DNA from: Enterobacter asburiae
Lineage (GTDB): Bacteria > Pseudomonadota > Gammaproteobacteria > Enterobacterales > Enterobacteriaceae
NCBI RefSeq assembly: GCF_021440515.1
Contig: NZ_JAKCMV010000028.1
Span: forward strand, 1-64,000
Reading direction: 5' to 3'
Length of the DNA stretch: 64,000 nucleotides
In this document: positions 8,193-17,787 of the stretch, piece after piece
Layout of the letters: each line of letters opens with the position of its first letter
How positions within the stretch are numbered: position 1 is the stretch's first letter
Notes under the pieces: model-generated
The model's database searches: none
What the model saw: only the letters and a program-made list of their open reading frames with translations
What the model was told of the DNA's origin: nothing
Program-made: the position numbers and the translations under genes

Positions 8193-8645
8193 ATGGTCTG
8201 GATAATGCTGGCAACCCTCGTGGTGGTGTTTGTGGTGGGATTTCGCGTCCTGACCTCCGATTCCCGTCGCGCGATCAAACGATTAAGCGAGCGCCTGGGC
8301 GTCACCCCGGTTCCGGTAGAGTCGATGATCGACCAGTTCGGTAAAACGCCCGGCAATGAGTTTATCCGCTACCTTGAACGCCCTGATGAGGCCCATCTGC
8401 AAAACGCCGCGCAGGTGCTGCTGATCTGGCAGGTCTGCATCGTTAACGGCAGCGAAGAGAATCTCCTCACCTGGCATCGCCTGCTGCGCAAGGCGCGGCT
8501 GGCAGCGCCCATCACCGATGCGCAAATCCGCCTGACGCTCGGCTTTATGCGCGAAATGGAGCCCGATCCGCAAGAGCTAAACGCCTTCCAGCTGCGCTAC
8601 AACCAGCTCTTCCTGCCGGAGGAGGGCGTTTTTTATCTGCACTGA
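8193..8645 (+). CDS. yicN: YicN, DUF1198 family protein
   Basis: A 150-residue protein beginning with a hydrophobic segment (residues 1-18), then a soluble helical domain with the VPVESMIDQ and HLQNAAQVLLIWQ stretches characteristic of YicN/DUF1198. Length matches the E. coli protein. Function is unknown. The start is preceded by a strong AAGGAG. It belongs to the conserved yicN-nepI neighbourhood, although here an SRPBCC gene lies between the two. Confidence 0.85.
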   Translation: MVWIMLATLVVVFVVGFRVLTSDSRRAIKRLSERLGVTPVPVESMIDQFGKTPGNEFIRYLERPDEAHLQNAAQVLLIWQVCIVNGSEENLLTWHRLLRKARLAAPITDAQIRLTLGFMREMEPDPQELNAFQLRYNQLFLPEEGVFYLH

Positions 8646-8742
8646 TATCACCAGGCGTGATGAAGATTATAAAGTATCGTCATTAGATTTATAACACTCG
8701 CGAGCGCAACATCACCTCATCAACCCCATGACGAGGTAAACC

Positions 8743-9270
8743 ATGAAACAGTCCGCAATTCACTGGCCGAACGACTATCTGCCCGGCACAACCGACAACT
8801 TTGCCTCCAACGAAATCATCGTCGCCGGGCTGACGGTCAAAGAGGTCTGGGCGCAGCTTAACGACACGACCCTGTGGCCGAATTACTACAGCAACGCCGA
8901 GGATATCCGTTTTCACGACGGCAGCGGCCCGCAACTGAGCGCTAATGCCCGCTTCCGCTTCACGACCTTCGGCTTCCCGGTTGAGGCGCTGGTGACGGAA
9001 TACGTTCCGCCCGTTGACGGGGAAGCGGCGCGCATTGCGTGGCACGGCTGGGTAGAAGGGGATACAAGTTCGCGTCTGGACGTGATCCACGCCTGGCTGT
9101 TTGAAGATCTGCCGGGCAACCGCGTGCGCATTCTGACGCAGGAATCTCAGAAAGGCGTTCCGGCGCAGGAGCTTGCACGCACGGTGCCCAACCCGATGAT
9201 TAATGGCCACCAGGAGTGGATCGTCGGGCTGGCGAAGGCGGCGATGCAAGAAAAGTTGTCGAAACGTTAA
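8743..9270 (+). CDS. SRPBCC-fold (polyketide cyclase/START-like) protein
   Basis: A 175-residue soluble protein. The segment VAGLTVKEVWAQLNDTTLWPNYYSNAED and the later FGFPVEALVTEYVPP and GNRVRILTQES strands fit the SRPBCC helix-grip fold, which binds hydrophobic ligands. No catalytic residues or partner are evident. It stands alone between yicN and nepI on the same strand, 63 bases before nepI, and may be an accessory insertion into the yic block. Confidence 0.75.
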   Translation: MKQSAIHWPNDYLPGTTDNFASNEIIVAGLTVKEVWAQLNDTTLWPNYYSNAEDIRFHDGSGPQLSANARFRFTTFGFPVEALVTEYVPPVDGEAARIAWHGWVEGDTSSRLDVIHAWLFEDLPGNRVRILTQESQKGVPAQELARTVPNPMINGHQEWIVGLAKAAMQEKLSKR

Positions 9271-9333
9271 ATTCGTCACATTTTTGATGATAAACTGCGC
9301 GACTTTTCCGCACGTTTATCTTCAGGTGACGCC

Positions 9334-10524
9334 ATGACAGAACAGATCCAACCCACGACCAGACCGCAGACCAAAGAGGTATTACGCCCTAACTGGTCGG
9401 CGGTTTTCTCCGTGGCATTTTGCGTGGCCTGCCTGATCACCGTTGAGTTTCTGCCGGTCAGCCTGCTGACGCCAATGGCGCAGGACCTGGGGATTTCCGA
9501 AGGGGTGGCGGGGCAGTCCGTCACCGTCACCGCCTTTGTGGCCATGTTCGCCAGCCTGTTTATCACCCAGGTGATTGGCGCTATCGACCGCCGCAAGGTG
9601 GTGATTCTGTTCAGCGTACTGCTAACGCTCTCCTGCCTGCTGGTCTCGTTCGCTGAAAACTTCACGCTGCTGCTGTTGGGCCGCGCCTGTCTGGGGCTGG
9701 GATTGGGCGGCTTCTGGGCGATGTCGGCGTCGCTCACCATGCGCCTGGTGCCCGCGCGTACCGTGCCTAAAGCGCTGTCGGTGATTTTCGGGGCCGTGTC
9801 TATCGCGCTGGTGATCGCCGCGCCGCTGGGCAGTTTCCTCGGCGGGATCATCGGCTGGCGTAACGTTTTTAACGCGGCGGCAGTGATGGGTCTGCTGTGC
9901 ATTATCTGGGTGTGGAAAGCGCTCCCGTCCTTGCCGGGTGAGGCGGCGCATCATAAACAGAACATGTTCGCGCTGCTGAAACGCCCGGGCGTGATGGCGG
10001 GTATGACCGCGATCTTTATGGCCTTCGCCGGGCAGTTTGCCTTCTTTACCTATATCCGCCCGGTGTTTATGACCATGGCCGGTTTTGACGTCGACGGCCT
10101 GACGCTGGTGCTGTTGAGCTTCGGTATCGCCAGCTTTGTCGGCACTTCGCTGTCTTCCCAGTTCCTGAAACGTTCTCTGAAAGTCGCTCTCGCGGGCGCG
10201 CCGCTGGTGCTGGCGATCGGCGCGGCGGTGCTGGTGCTGTGGGGAAGCGATAAGTGGGTCGCGTCGGCGATTGCGATTATCTGGGGCTTTGCCTTTGCGC
10301 TGGTGCCGGTGGGCTGGTCGACGTGGATCACCCGCTCGCTTGCCGATCAGGCGGAAAAAGCCGGGTCGATTCAGGTCGCGGTGATCCAGCTGGCAAACAC
10401 CTGCGGCGCGGCGGTGGGCGGCGTTGCGCTCGACCATCTGGGCCTGACCTCGCCGCTGGTAATTTCCGGCACGCTGATGCTCATGACGGCGCTGCTGGTG
10501 GCGGGGAAGGTGAAGGCGAAGTAG
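9334..10524 (+). CDS. nepI: NepI, purine ribonucleoside efflux MFS transporter
   Basis: A 396-residue major facilitator protein with twelve predicted membrane segments; the loop between TM2 and TM3 has GAIDRRKVV and TM4-5 have [17 protein letters not shown]. Sequence and length match E. coli NepI (YicM), an inner-membrane exporter of inosine and related purine ribonucleosides. It sits next to yicN and yicL as in E. coli. A CCCTCTCCC hairpin repeat follows the stop and probably ends transcription between nepI and the convergent yicL. Confidence 0.9.
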   Translation: MTEQIQPTTRPQTKEVLRPNWSAVFSVAFCVACLITVEFLPVSLLTPMAQDLGISEGVAGQSVTVTAFVAMFASLFITQVIGAIDRRKVVILFSVLLTLSCLLVSFAENFTLLLLGRACLGLGLGGFWAMSASLTMRLVPARTVPKALSVIFGAVSIALVIAAPLGSFLGGIIGWRNVFNAAAVMGLLCIIWVWKALPSLPGEAAHHKQNMFALLKRPGVMAGMTAIFMAFAGQFAFFTYIRPVFMTMAGFDVDGLTLVLLSFGIASFVGTSLSSQFLKRSLKVALAGAPLVLAIGAAVLVLWGSDKWVASAIAIIWGFAFALVPVGWSTWITRSLADQAEKAGSIQVAVIQLANTCGAAVGGVALDHLGLTSPLVISGTLMLMTALLVAGKVKAK

Positions 10525-10532
10525 TGGCTTTC

Positions 10533-10566
10533 TCCCTCTCCCGTGGGAGAGGGTTGGGGTGAGGGC
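10533..10566 (+). repeat. CCCTCTCCC/GGGAGAGGG hairpin repeat, copy 1
   Basis: CCCTCTCCC, a two-base loop and GGGAGAGGG form a 9-bp perfect stem, followed by TTGGGGTGAGGGC. The same unit recurs inverted at 11541-11576 and again at 60365-60398, always between genes. It resembles dispersed palindromic repeats common between genes in Enterobacter. Confidence 0.8.
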
Positions 10567-10572
10567 ATCAGG

Positions 10573-11478
10573 CTACGCCGATGCCTTAACCCTTCTACGC
10601 GAATCCATCGAAATCAACACCACCGACGACACAATCAGCAGCGTGCCCAGCCAGTCCGGCAGGGTGAACGCCACGCCAAGCAAAATCACCGACAGCAACG
10701 CGCTGCTCAGCGGTTCGGCGCAGCTCAAAATGCTCGCCTTCGGTCCGCCGATCATTTGTGCGCCCTTCAGGTACAGGCTGAAGGTCAGCGCCGTGCCGAT
10801 CACCACCAGATAGAAGAACGCCAGCAGCAGGCTGCCGTCGATGACAAACGTTGTACCGCGCCCGGCGTAGAACGGCGTCAGCATTAATCCCGCAATCAGC
10901 ATGCTCCAGCCGACGATCGGCAGCGTGCCGTAGCGGGCGATCAGCGTCGACGGATAGGTGGTGTAAAACGCGGCGGCGAAGGCCGAGGCGATGCCGAAGA
11001 ACAGCGCGGCAGGCGAGATAGACAGCGATGTCGGATCGCCGTGGGTCACCAGCAGGAAGGTGCCGATCAGCGACGTCATGATCGCGGATAACACGAACAC
11101 GCCGGGGCGTTTTTTCCGCGCCAGCGCGAACCAGGCGACGATAATCGTCGGCGAGAGGAATTGCAGCACGGTGGCGGTCGCGGCGTTGGATTTTTCAATC
11201 GTCAGCAGGAAGGTGAGCTGCACGGTGAGCGCGCCGACCAGCGAGAAAATCAGCAGGCTGAGGGCGTCTTTGCGATGTTTGATGACCGAGAAAATTTTGT
11301 CGCCGTGAACGAAGGAGAGCGTCAGCAGGATCACGCCGGTAAACAGCAGGCGGATCATGGTCAGGTAAGGCGAAGAAATGTGGCTTTTCTCCATGATGTA
11401 CTGCGCGCAAACCCCTGAACTTCCCCATAAAACGGCGGCGATCAGGACGTTTAGCATCCCTTTACGTGTGGAACCCAT
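10573..11478 (-). CDS. yicL: YicL, EamA-family inner membrane transporter
   Basis: A 301-residue protein with ten predicted membrane segments in two EamA repeats. The start [19 protein letters not shown] and the core [19 protein letters not shown] match E. coli YicL closely. The family exports or imports small metabolites such as amino acids; the substrate of YicL is not known. A longer in-frame reading upstream is rejected because it would pass through the intergenic hairpin repeat. It is convergent with nepI and flanked on both sides by inverted copies of the CCCTCTCCC repeat. Confidence 0.9.
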   Translation of the reverse strand: MGSTRKGMLNVLIAAVLWGSSGVCAQYIMEKSHISSPYLTMIRLLFTGVILLTLSFVHGDKIFSVIKHRKDALSLLIFSLVGALTVQLTFLLTIEKSNAATATVLQFLSPTIIVAWFALARKKRPGVFVLSAIMTSLIGTFLLVTHGDPTSLSISPAALFFGIASAFAAAFYTTYPSTLIARYGTLPIVGWSMLIAGLMLTPFYAGRGTTFVIDGSLLLAFFYLVVIGTALTFSLYLKGAQMIGGPKASILSCAEPLSSALLSVILLGVAFTLPDWLGTLLIVSSVVLISMDSRRRVKASA

Positions 11479-11540
11479 GTACTCCCCTGGTATGTTGTCG
11501 TTAATTCGGTCAACAGCATAGCATGGTTGTGTGCGGCCTG

Positions 11541-11576
11541 ATGCCCTCACCCCGACCCTCTCCCACGGGGAGAGGG
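11541..11576 (-). repeat. CCCTCTCCC/GGGAGAGGG hairpin repeat, copy 2 (inverted)
   Basis: GATGCCCTCACCCC is followed by the CCCTCTCCC-ac-GGGAGAGGG type stem (11556-11576). It is the reverse orientation of copy 1, so the pair brackets yicL. Confidence 0.8.
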
Positions 11577-11586
11577 AGCAAACACT

Positions 11587-11613
11587 AAAAACGGCAACGC
11601 TCGTTGCCGTTTT
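11587..11613 (-). terminator. Rho-independent terminator after the porin gene
   Basis: ACGGCAACG, a two-base turn, then CGTTGCCGT, flanked by A and T runs. It lies just past the porin stop in the minus direction and could also act on the opposite strand. Confidence 0.8.
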
Positions 11614-11621
11614 GCTTTTAC

Positions 11622-13001
11622 CTAGAACCACGCCTCCCACATGGCGCCGACGTTGAAGTCGTCGAGCGTTTCGTCTTTGGTGTTGTTCACGCGCGCGGTG
11701 CGTTCGTTATCCACTTTGCCGCCGGTCACGTAGAAGCGCAGCATCGGGCGGAACTCCGGGCCCATGGCGATAGACATGTTCTGCGACAGGGTCAGCTTCC
11801 AGCCTTTGTTATCGCCGCCGTTGTCGTAGTCAACGTGCTGCCAGCCCGCTTCCAGCCAGGTGGAGTGAACGTCGTTCCACCAGTGCATCGGACGCACGAT
11901 GGCGTTGTAGTTCTTGCGGTTGTCGGTGCTATCGCGGCTGTTGTCGTAGTCGTGGAAGGCGAGGATGTACTCCACCTGCGTGGCCTGGGTGAATTTGTAC
12001 AGCCCTTCGAAGCTGGCGTAGACCGTGGTCAGATCCTCGGTTTTGTTGAACACGCTGTTGTCCGAGTTATCGGAGTAGCGCGCAATTACCTTGTTCACAC
12101 CGCTGTCGCTGGTGTGGCTCAGCACCACGCCGCCCTGCCAGGCGTTCAGACGCTCGTCGCTCTCCACCGCTTTGGAGTCAAAGCCGTAGTTGGCGTACAG
12201 CTCCAGGTCGAGCGGGCCGAGCTTCATGCCGTGGATTTTCGACGTCGCCGCGTAGTTGCCCTTATCCCCCGTGCCGGAGCCGCCGGTACAGGTGATGCGC
12301 GACGGGTTGGCTTCGTCTTCCATCACTTCCGGGCTACAGGATTCCACTGCCGCCACGGCCGCCACGTCAAACTGCACGCCGCCGATGTCGAAGTTCTTCA
12401 CCCCGGCGCCCTGGCCGTCGTGGTTCATCCAGAAGTAATCGTTGATGCCCTGCTGCGGACGCTGGTGGAAATCACGGCCCGCCCAGAAGTAGGCGTTCGG
12501 GTTGGAGGCCATAATGTTGGTCACGCCCGCGTAGGCTTTTTTCAGGTTAACCTCGTCGCCCCAGTGGTCGATCATCACGTTGATGTCCCAGATGGCGCCA
12601 TTCTCGCCCTTGAAGGCTTTAGAGAGCTGGAACTCGCCGCCGTTGCCCTCGTTACCCAGACGACCGATGGCGGATGCGCCGTTGTAGGAGCCGTCTACCG
12701 CCACGTATTTCTGATCGGCGGCCTGGAAGTGCGCACCGTAGCGGGCGTAACCGGTAAATTTAATCCCGAACGGAATCGCCATATCCGGGGACTGCGCCGC
12801 GCTTTGCGGCTCGGTTATCACGTCCGCTTTTTTCGCGACCGCAGCATCCATTTTGGCCTGGCGCTCGGCCAGGGCTTTATCCACCGCTTTGGCCACAATG
12901 GCGTCGATTTGCTCCTGCGTGAATTCCTGAGCGAGCACGGAAATTGGGCAAAGCGCGGCGATAACCGCCATGGTTAATGGAAGTTTTTTAATAGTCGTCA
13001 T
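11622..13001 (-). CDS. LamB/ScrY-type outer membrane carbohydrate porin
   Basis: A 459-residue protein with a signal peptide (cleavage near residue 24, after VLA), a periplasmic coiled-coil-like N-terminal extension ([27 protein letters not shown] is charged and alanine-rich) and a beta-barrel with alternating aromatic strands ending in Phe, the outer-membrane assembly signature. This plan matches ScrY/BglH-type members of the maltoporin family, which pass oligosaccharides or beta-glucosides. It lies 138 bases after the PTS IIA gene on the same strand, so it may be the last gene of the operon or have its own promoter in that gap. It probably admits the sugar taken up by the PTS. Confidence 0.88.
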   Translation of the reverse strand: MTTIKKLPLTMAVIAALCPISVLAQEFTQEQIDAIVAKAVDKALAERQAKMDAAVAKKADVITEPQSAAQSPDMAIPFGIKFTGYARYGAHFQAADQKYVAVDGSYNGASAIGRLGNEGNGGEFQLSKAFKGENGAIWDINVMIDHWGDEVNLKKAYAGVTNIMASNPNAYFWAGRDFHQRPQQGINDYFWMNHDGQGAGVKNFDIGGVQFDVAAVAAVESCSPEVMEDEANPSRITCTGGSGTGDKGNYAATSKIHGMKLGPLDLELYANYGFDSKAVESDERLNAWQGGVVLSHTSDSGVNKVIARYSDNSDNSVFNKTEDLTTVYASFEGLYKFTQATQVEYILAFHDYDNSRDSTDNRKNYNAIVRPMHWWNDVHSTWLEAGWQHVDYDNGGDNKGWKLTLSQNMSIAMGPEFRPMLRFYVTGGKVDNERTARVNNTKDETLDDFNVGAMWEAWF

Positions 13002-13139
13002 GGTTATCTCAATATAGTTTAATTTTATTCAGACAATAACCATCCCGCTCCGATCTGACAGAATATGTCGCTATCATCAGAACAAGTGGATTTATAATTA
13101 AGGTACAGAGGTATTACAGTAACGTTATTTCGCCATAGA

Positions 13140-13445
13140 TTATCTCTGATATAAATGAATAATCTCTTCGGATAATTCACGCGCCAGCAGGGAGTTCATT
13201 AAATGATCCTGCGCGTGAACCATAATTAAGGTCATCGGCTGGCGGGCTTCGCCAGCATCCTGCTCGATGAGTTTGGTTTGCATTTTGTGGGCCTGGCGCG
13301 CGTAACCGTCGGCTTCGCGCAGCAGGCTCCTGGCCTCGTCAAGGTTGCCCTGCCGCGCAGCATGCAGTGCTTCAAAGCACAGGCTGCGCGACTGACCAGC
13401 ATTGACGATGATTTCCATTACTGCGTCTTCTAAGGCAATCATCAT
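13140..13445 (-). CDS. PTS lactose/cellobiose-type IIA
   Basis: A 101-residue helical protein of the PTS IIA-Lac family. The MVHAQDHLM motif contains the phosphorylated His (His77). It receives phosphate from HPr and passes it to the IIB gene product encoded upstream. It starts eight bases after the beta-glucosidase stop, which puts it in the same transcript. The alternative second Met changes only one residue. Confidence 0.93.
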   Translation of the reverse strand: MMIALEDAVMEIIVNAGQSRSLCFEALHAARQGNLDEARSLLREADGYARQAHKMQTKLIEQDAGEARQPMTLIMVHAQDHLMNSLLARELSEEIIHLYQR

Positions 13446-13453
13446 CAGGTTCT

Positions 13454-14827
13454 CTATTTATCGAAACTATTGTTTAGAGAAGTGGCAGCAAACCACTCTC
13501 CGCTCTTTTTAATGGTCCGCTGCTGCGTATCTAAATCGAGCTGGATAAACCCATAGCGATTTTTATACGCATTACACCATGACCAGTTATCAATAAATGT
13601 CCACATATGGTAGCCAAGACAATTACAGCCTTCGCTAATGCCTTTATGCAGCCACTGGAGATGGCCAGAAATAAAATCAATACGGTATTGATCGTTTATT
13701 TGGCCGTTTTCAATAAAGCGCTGTTCATTTTCAACACCCATGCCGTTTTCAGAAATAAAGCAGCGTGGGTTACCGTAATTATCGCGCAGGTTGATCAGAA
13801 TATCGTAAATACCCGGCTCGTAAATTTCCCAGCCACGGTACGGGTTCATCTTGCGGCCCGGCATTTCGTAATTATCAAAGAACCACTCCGGCATAAACGG
13901 CGCCTGCGGGTTTACCGCGCTGTCGCGCGCCTTCACGCGACGCGGCTGATAATAGTTAATGCCGAGCAGGTCGATCTTCCCTTCGGCGATCAGCGCGCTG
14001 TCGTCCGGGTTGCAGGCCGGAAGCTGGCCGTGCGATTTCAGCAGCGTGACCAGATCCGCCGGATATTCCCCGCGCAGCACCGGGTCAAGGAAGCTGCGGT
14101 TAAACATCAGATCCGCAACGTGCGCAGCCTTCACGTCAGCCGGATTTTGCGAGCGCGGGTAGGACGGGGTGAGGTTCAGCACGATGCCGATTTCACCCGC
14201 GTAATGCCCGGCGCGATAGGCACGAACCGCCTTCGCGTGCGCCAGCACGGTGTGGAACGCCACGGTCGCGGCACGACGGAAATCCACCACGTTTGGATAG
14301 TGGAAGTCGTACAGATAACCGCCTTCCACCGGGACAATCGGCTCGTTGAAGGTAAACCAGTGCAGCACGCGGTCGCCAAACAGCTCGAAGCAAATCTGCG
14401 CATAGCGGGCGTAAGCCTCCACCACGTCACGGTTTTCCCAGCCGCCAATCTCCTGCATCGCCATCGGCATGTCGAAGTGGAACAGGGTCATAAACGGCGT
14501 GATCCCCTGCTCAATCAGCTCGTCGATGACCTGATTATAAAAGTCGACCGCTTCCGGGTTCACTTCACCGATACCGCCGGGGATCAGGCGCGCCCAGCTA
14601 ATCGAGGTACGAAAGCTGTTGTGGTTCAGCTGCTTTAACAGCTGAACGTCCGTTTTCCAGTGCGCGTAAAACGTGGAGGTGTGCTGCGGCCCCACGCCGT
14701 TGTGAAAACGGTTCGGCTCGCGGGAGAACCAGTAATCCCATGTGGTTTCTCCCTCTCGTGATCCTTCGGTCTGGAGAGCGGAGCTTGCGCTGCCCCACCA
14801 GAAATGCTCGGGAAATGAATATTTCAT
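13454..14827 (-). CDS. GH1 6-phospho-beta-glucosidase
   Basis: A 457-residue family-1 glycosyl hydrolase. The acid/base Glu is in TFNEP (Glu162) and the nucleophile in ISENG (Glu360). It hydrolyses phosphorylated beta-glucosides after PTS uptake in the cytoplasm; the exact sugar (cellobiose, salicin, arbutin or other) cannot be told from sequence. It lies between the IIC and IIA genes with 17- and 8-base gaps, a single operon. Confidence 0.93.
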   Translation of the reverse strand: MKYSFPEHFWWGSASSALQTEGSREGETTWDYWFSREPNRFHNGVGPQHTSTFYAHWKTDVQLLKQLNHNSFRTSISWARLIPGGIGEVNPEAVDFYNQVIDELIEQGITPFMTLFHFDMPMAMQEIGGWENRDVVEAYARYAQICFELFGDRVLHWFTFNEPIVPVEGGYLYDFHYPNVVDFRRAATVAFHTVLAHAKAVRAYRAGHYAGEIGIVLNLTPSYPRSQNPADVKAAHVADLMFNRSFLDPVLRGEYPADLVTLLKSHGQLPACNPDDSALIAEGKIDLLGINYYQPRRVKARDSAVNPQAPFMPEWFFDNYEMPGRKMNPYRGWEIYEPGIYDILINLRDNYGNPRCFISENGMGVENEQRFIENGQINDQYRIDFISGHLQWLHKGISEGCNCLGYHMWTFIDNWSWCNAYKNRYGFIQLDLDTQQRTIKKSGEWFAATSLNNSFDK

Positions 14828-14844
14828 AACGCTTCCTCTTTGAC

Positions 14845-16170
14845 TTAATTGCTTGCTGTTTCAGCAGAACCTACAGAAGCCTGGGCTTTTTGCTCTTCGT
14901 TTTTCATCAACGTTCGCTCATAAGCGCGCAGGAAAGGTAAATACATCACAGCTGACATCACCATACAAATGACGCACATCACAACTGGACTAAATGCCCA
15001 GTTTGCCGCCCACGAGGCACCGATTGGCGCGGGGGTGGTCCACGGCGTTAACGAGACCACCTGCGCAAGCCAGCCGAGGCGGGTGGCGGCATAGGCCAGG
15101 CAGGCGTTGATCAGCGGAACGCACACGAACGGGATAAACAGCATCGGGTTCATGATGATCGGCGCGCCGAACAGAATCGGTTCGTTGATGTTAAAGAAGC
15201 TCGGCACCACGCCCATTTTGCCGATGGTGCGCAGATGGGTGACGCGGCTACGCAGCAGCAGGAACGCCAGCGGCAGCGTGGAGCCTACGCCGCCAATCAG
15301 CAGATAGTGATCCCAGAAGCCTTGCAGGTAGACGTGCGGCAGGGCGGCGCCCGCCGCCAGCGCGGCCTGGTTTGCCGACAGGTTCGCCATCCAGAACGGG
15401 TTCATAATGCCGGTCACAATCAGCGAGCCGTGGATACCCGCGAACCAGAAGATCTGGCACAACAGCACGGAGAGCAGAATGGCGGGCAGGGAGTCAGAGG
15501 CAGAGACCAGCGGCTCCAGCAGGTGCATGATCGCCTGCGGGATGATCATTCCGGTCTGCGCTTCGATAAACAGGTTGAGCGGGTGCAGCGTACCGATCAC
15601 CACCATCACCGGGATCAGAATCTCAAATGAACGCGCCACGCCGGTGGGCACCTCTTTGGGCAGGCGGATGGTCACGTTGTTCTGCTTCAGCCACGCGTAA
15701 ACGCGGGTCGAGTAAATCGCGGTGATCAGCGCGGTGAAAATGCCCTGGCCGGAGAGATATTGCGTGGAAATCTTGCCGTCGGCATAGGGCGCGGCCACCA
15801 GCAGGAAGGCCATAAAGGCCAGCAGGCCGGACATCACCGGGTCGAGGTTAAACTGACGCCCCAGGCTCGCCCCAATTCCCACCGAAATGAAGAAGGTCAT
15901 CACGCCCATGCTGAGGTTGAACGGCAGCATCAGCTGTTCGCGGTAGGTCTCGGAGAAATCGAGCCAGCCGCGGGCAAAGCTGTTGGTGGTATCCGCCGAG
16001 AACGGCGGGAAGATAAACACCAGCATAAACGAGCCGATGATCATAAACGGCAGCGCGGCGGTAAAGCCGTCGCGGATAGCAATCACATATTTTTGCTGAC
16101 CCAGTTTTGCGGCCAGCGGGGTAATTGACTGCTCAATCACCGCGACCATTGATTGATATAACGAACTCAT
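14845..16170 (-). CDS. PTS lactose/cellobiose-type IIC permease
   Basis: A 441-residue integral membrane protein with about ten hydrophobic segments. The NINEPILFGAPI motif is the conserved IIC sugar-binding loop of the Lac/cellobiose family, and WFAGIHGS is another family marker. It transports a beta-glucoside-type sugar across the inner membrane while IIB phosphorylates it. It follows IIB by 11 bases. Confidence 0.93.
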   Translation of the reverse strand: MSSLYQSMVAVIEQSITPLAAKLGQQKYVIAIRDGFTAALPFMIIGSFMLVFIFPPFSADTTNSFARGWLDFSETYREQLMLPFNLSMGVMTFFISVGIGASLGRQFNLDPVMSGLLAFMAFLLVAAPYADGKISTQYLSGQGIFTALITAIYSTRVYAWLKQNNVTIRLPKEVPTGVARSFEILIPVMVVIGTLHPLNLFIEAQTGMIIPQAIMHLLEPLVSASDSLPAILLSVLLCQIFWFAGIHGSLIVTGIMNPFWMANLSANQAALAAGAALPHVYLQGFWDHYLLIGGVGSTLPLAFLLLRSRVTHLRTIGKMGVVPSFFNINEPILFGAPIIMNPMLFIPFVCVPLINACLAYAATRLGWLAQVVSLTPWTTPAPIGASWAANWAFSPVVMCVICMVMSAVMYLPFLRAYERTLMKNEEQKAQASVGSAETASN

Positions 16171-16181
16171 GTGAACACCTT

Positions 16182-16502
16182 TTAGTGTGCCGCCTCGATG
16201 AGCGACAGTGCAAAGTCCAGTACTTTATCGCCACGTTGCATACCGTAATCCATCATATCAATGGGTTGCACCGGAATGCCTTGCGTCGCCGCCTTGTCTG
16301 AGAGTGTCTTTAACATGTATTTCACTTGCGGTCCGAGAAGCACGACCTGGTATTGCGGAAACTGCGTATCAAATTCGGAAACGCCGTACGCATCAATCTT
16401 CACCGGTAAACCGCGCTCGTTTGCTACATCGACCATTTTGCTGACCAGCAGGCTGGTGGACATCCCGGCAGAGCAGCACAGCATAATCTTGAACATCGAC
16501 AT
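16182..16502 (-). CDS. PTS lactose/cellobiose-type IIB
   Basis: A 106-residue cytoplasmic protein with the CCSAGMSTS phosphocysteine loop; Cys10 is the expected phosphorylation site. First gene of the PTS operon, with the regulatory region directly upstream. A start at the third codon (ATG) is also possible and leaves the active site intact. Confidence 0.93.
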   Translation of the reverse strand: MSMFKIMLCCSAGMSTSLLVSKMVDVANERGLPVKIDAYGVSEFDTQFPQYQVVLLGPQVKYMLKTLSDKAATQGIPVQPIDMMDYGMQRGDKVLDFALSLIEAAH

Positions 16503-16551
16503 CCATCCTCAAAGTGTAAAAAGTTATTGCGAGGATGATTGGACATCATAC

Positions 16552-16565
16552 GGAAACCGGTTTCC
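16552..16565. promoter_or_regulatory. Perfect palindrome GGAAACCGGTTTCC, probable LacI-family operator
   Basis: A 14-bp perfect palindrome with the central CG typical of LacI/GalR-family operators; it resembles the operator of the beta-glucoside repressor AscG. It lies 50 bases before the PTS IIB start and probably blocks the operon promoter when bound by the adjacent repressor. Confidence 0.8.
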
Positions 16566-16580
16566 ATTTATAAAAGACAG

Positions 16581-16602
16581 AAATGTGACCCTCATCAAGA
16601 AG
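16581..16602. promoter_or_regulatory. Candidate CRP-cAMP site
   Basis: AAATGTGA followed after six bases by TCAAG gives one perfect and one partial half-site of the CRP consensus. The position upstream of the PTS operator fits catabolite control of a sugar operon. Sequence match only. Confidence 0.45.
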
Positions 16603-16676
16603 CTGTACTTATGGGGCTTGGTAGCACGATCTGCTTCACAAAATTTGGCGATATGGACGCCATTTGGAGTGGAAAC

Positions 16677-16720
16677 GGAAAATCGGTTTCCATGAAAAAC
16701 GGAAACGGATATACTCCGTT
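16677..16720. promoter_or_regulatory. Second operator-like palindromes before the lacI-type gene
   Basis: GGAAAATCGGTTTCC (16677-16691) repeats the arms of the first operator, 125 bases away, which would allow DNA looping. AACGGA-N5-TCCGTT (16704-16720) is a further palindrome. TATAAT at 16726-16731 is a good -10 element for the repressor gene, so the repressor may regulate itself. Confidence 0.55.
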
Positions 16721-16789
16721 CTGGCTATAATGTGAGCCGAAGCGGTAATGGAATTTGCAGGCGCGAGGACTGCCTGCCAGGGGAGAGAG

Positions 16790-17740
16790 ATGTCTACAAT
16801 CAACGATGTATCGCGTCTGGCCGGGGTGTCCAAAGCCACGGTATCACGGGTGTTGAGCGGATCGCGTGGCGTAAAGGAAGCCAGCCGTCAGGCCGTTTTA
16901 AAAGCGGTGGATGAGCTGAACTATCGCCCAAACGTGATTGCGCAGTCGCTGTTGAGCCAGTCTACCGGCTGTATCGGGGTAATTTGCGCGCAGGACAATA
17001 TTAACCAGACCACCGGTTACCTGTACGCGCTGGAAAAACAGCTCAGCCAGCATCAAAAGCATCTGCTGCTGCGGTTCGCCAATACCAAAGCGGAAGTGAT
17101 GAACGCCCTCGATGAACTCTCCTGCGGTTTATGCGACGACATCCTGGTGATTGGCGCGCGTTTCCCGCTCGATATCGACATGGAAAACGTCATTCTGGTC
17201 GACTGCATGGAGTCGGATAACGCCAACAGCATCCAGTTCGATCACGCCTTTGCCGCCGAAACCGCCTGTAACTACCTCACCAGCCAGGGGCGTCGCCAGA
17301 TTGCGCTGATCCACCCGCACGGCAGCGGTTTCGCTGACCAGGTGCTGCTGGGCTATAAGCACGCGCTGGAGAAGAATTTCCTGCCGTTTAACCGCAGCCT
17401 GGTGTTTATGGACGCCACCTCCTCGTCGGTTGCCTTGCAGGAGCTGCTCAACAATGCGAGCACCCTGAACTTCAACGCTCTGCTGGTGGCCGACGAACAG
17501 GAAGCCCAGCGGGTGATCCCCCAGCTTCAGGCGTTTAACAAATCGGTGCCGGACGACATCATGGTCTTTAGCCTGGCCGGATCGCTGCATCTGCCGGGCA
17601 TTCCGGTCATCCCGGCGATTGAGTATTCGATGGACGCTATGGCCGCAAGAATTGTGACCTGGCTGAATGAGAAAACGCAGATGCTGGGGTCGTACGTTCT
17701 GCGCGGGGATTTAATTATCCCGGATATGCGTAAGCGATAA
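16790..17740 (+). CDS. LacI-family repressor of the PTS/beta-glucosidase operon
   Basis: A 316-residue protein. The N-terminal helix-turn-helix (STINDVSRLAGVSKATVSRV) and hinge helix precede a periplasmic-binding-protein-like sensor domain. It is divergent from the PTS operon and two operator-like palindromes lie in the shared upstream region. The ATG at 16790 follows GGGAGAGAG; an in-frame extension to 16748 is rejected because LacI proteins begin right at the helix-turn-helix. The inducer is probably the phosphorylated sugar or the free glucoside. Confidence 0.92.
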   Translation: MSTINDVSRLAGVSKATVSRVLSGSRGVKEASRQAVLKAVDELNYRPNVIAQSLLSQSTGCIGVICAQDNINQTTGYLYALEKQLSQHQKHLLLRFANTKAEVMNALDELSCGLCDDILVIGARFPLDIDMENVILVDCMESDNANSIQFDHAFAAETACNYLTSQGRRQIALIHPHGSGFADQVLLGYKHALEKNFLPFNRSLVFMDATSSSVALQELLNNASTLNFNALLVADEQEAQRVIPQLQAFNKSVPDDIMVFSLAGSLHLPGIPVIPAIEYSMDAMAARIVTWLNEKTQMLGSYVLRGDLIIPDMRKR

Positions 17741-17771
17741 AAAAAAGCAGGGTAACTGCGCGTTACCCTGC
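17739..17771 (-). terminator. Terminator between convergent lacI-type and hydrolase genes
   Basis: GCAGGGTAAC, a 5-base loop and GTTACCCTGC form a perfect 10-bp stem. The A run on its left gives a U tail for transcription in the minus direction, so it ends the hydrolase transcript. Confidence 0.88.
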
Positions 17772-17787
17772 CTGTATTGACGAGCGA

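Noticed and set aside
11604-12977. 457-codon open frame on the plus strand opposite the porin gene
   Set aside because: Its translation is Val/His/Arg-rich with no family motif and mirrors the codon bias of the porin gene, which has a signal peptide, a barrel and a terminal Phe.
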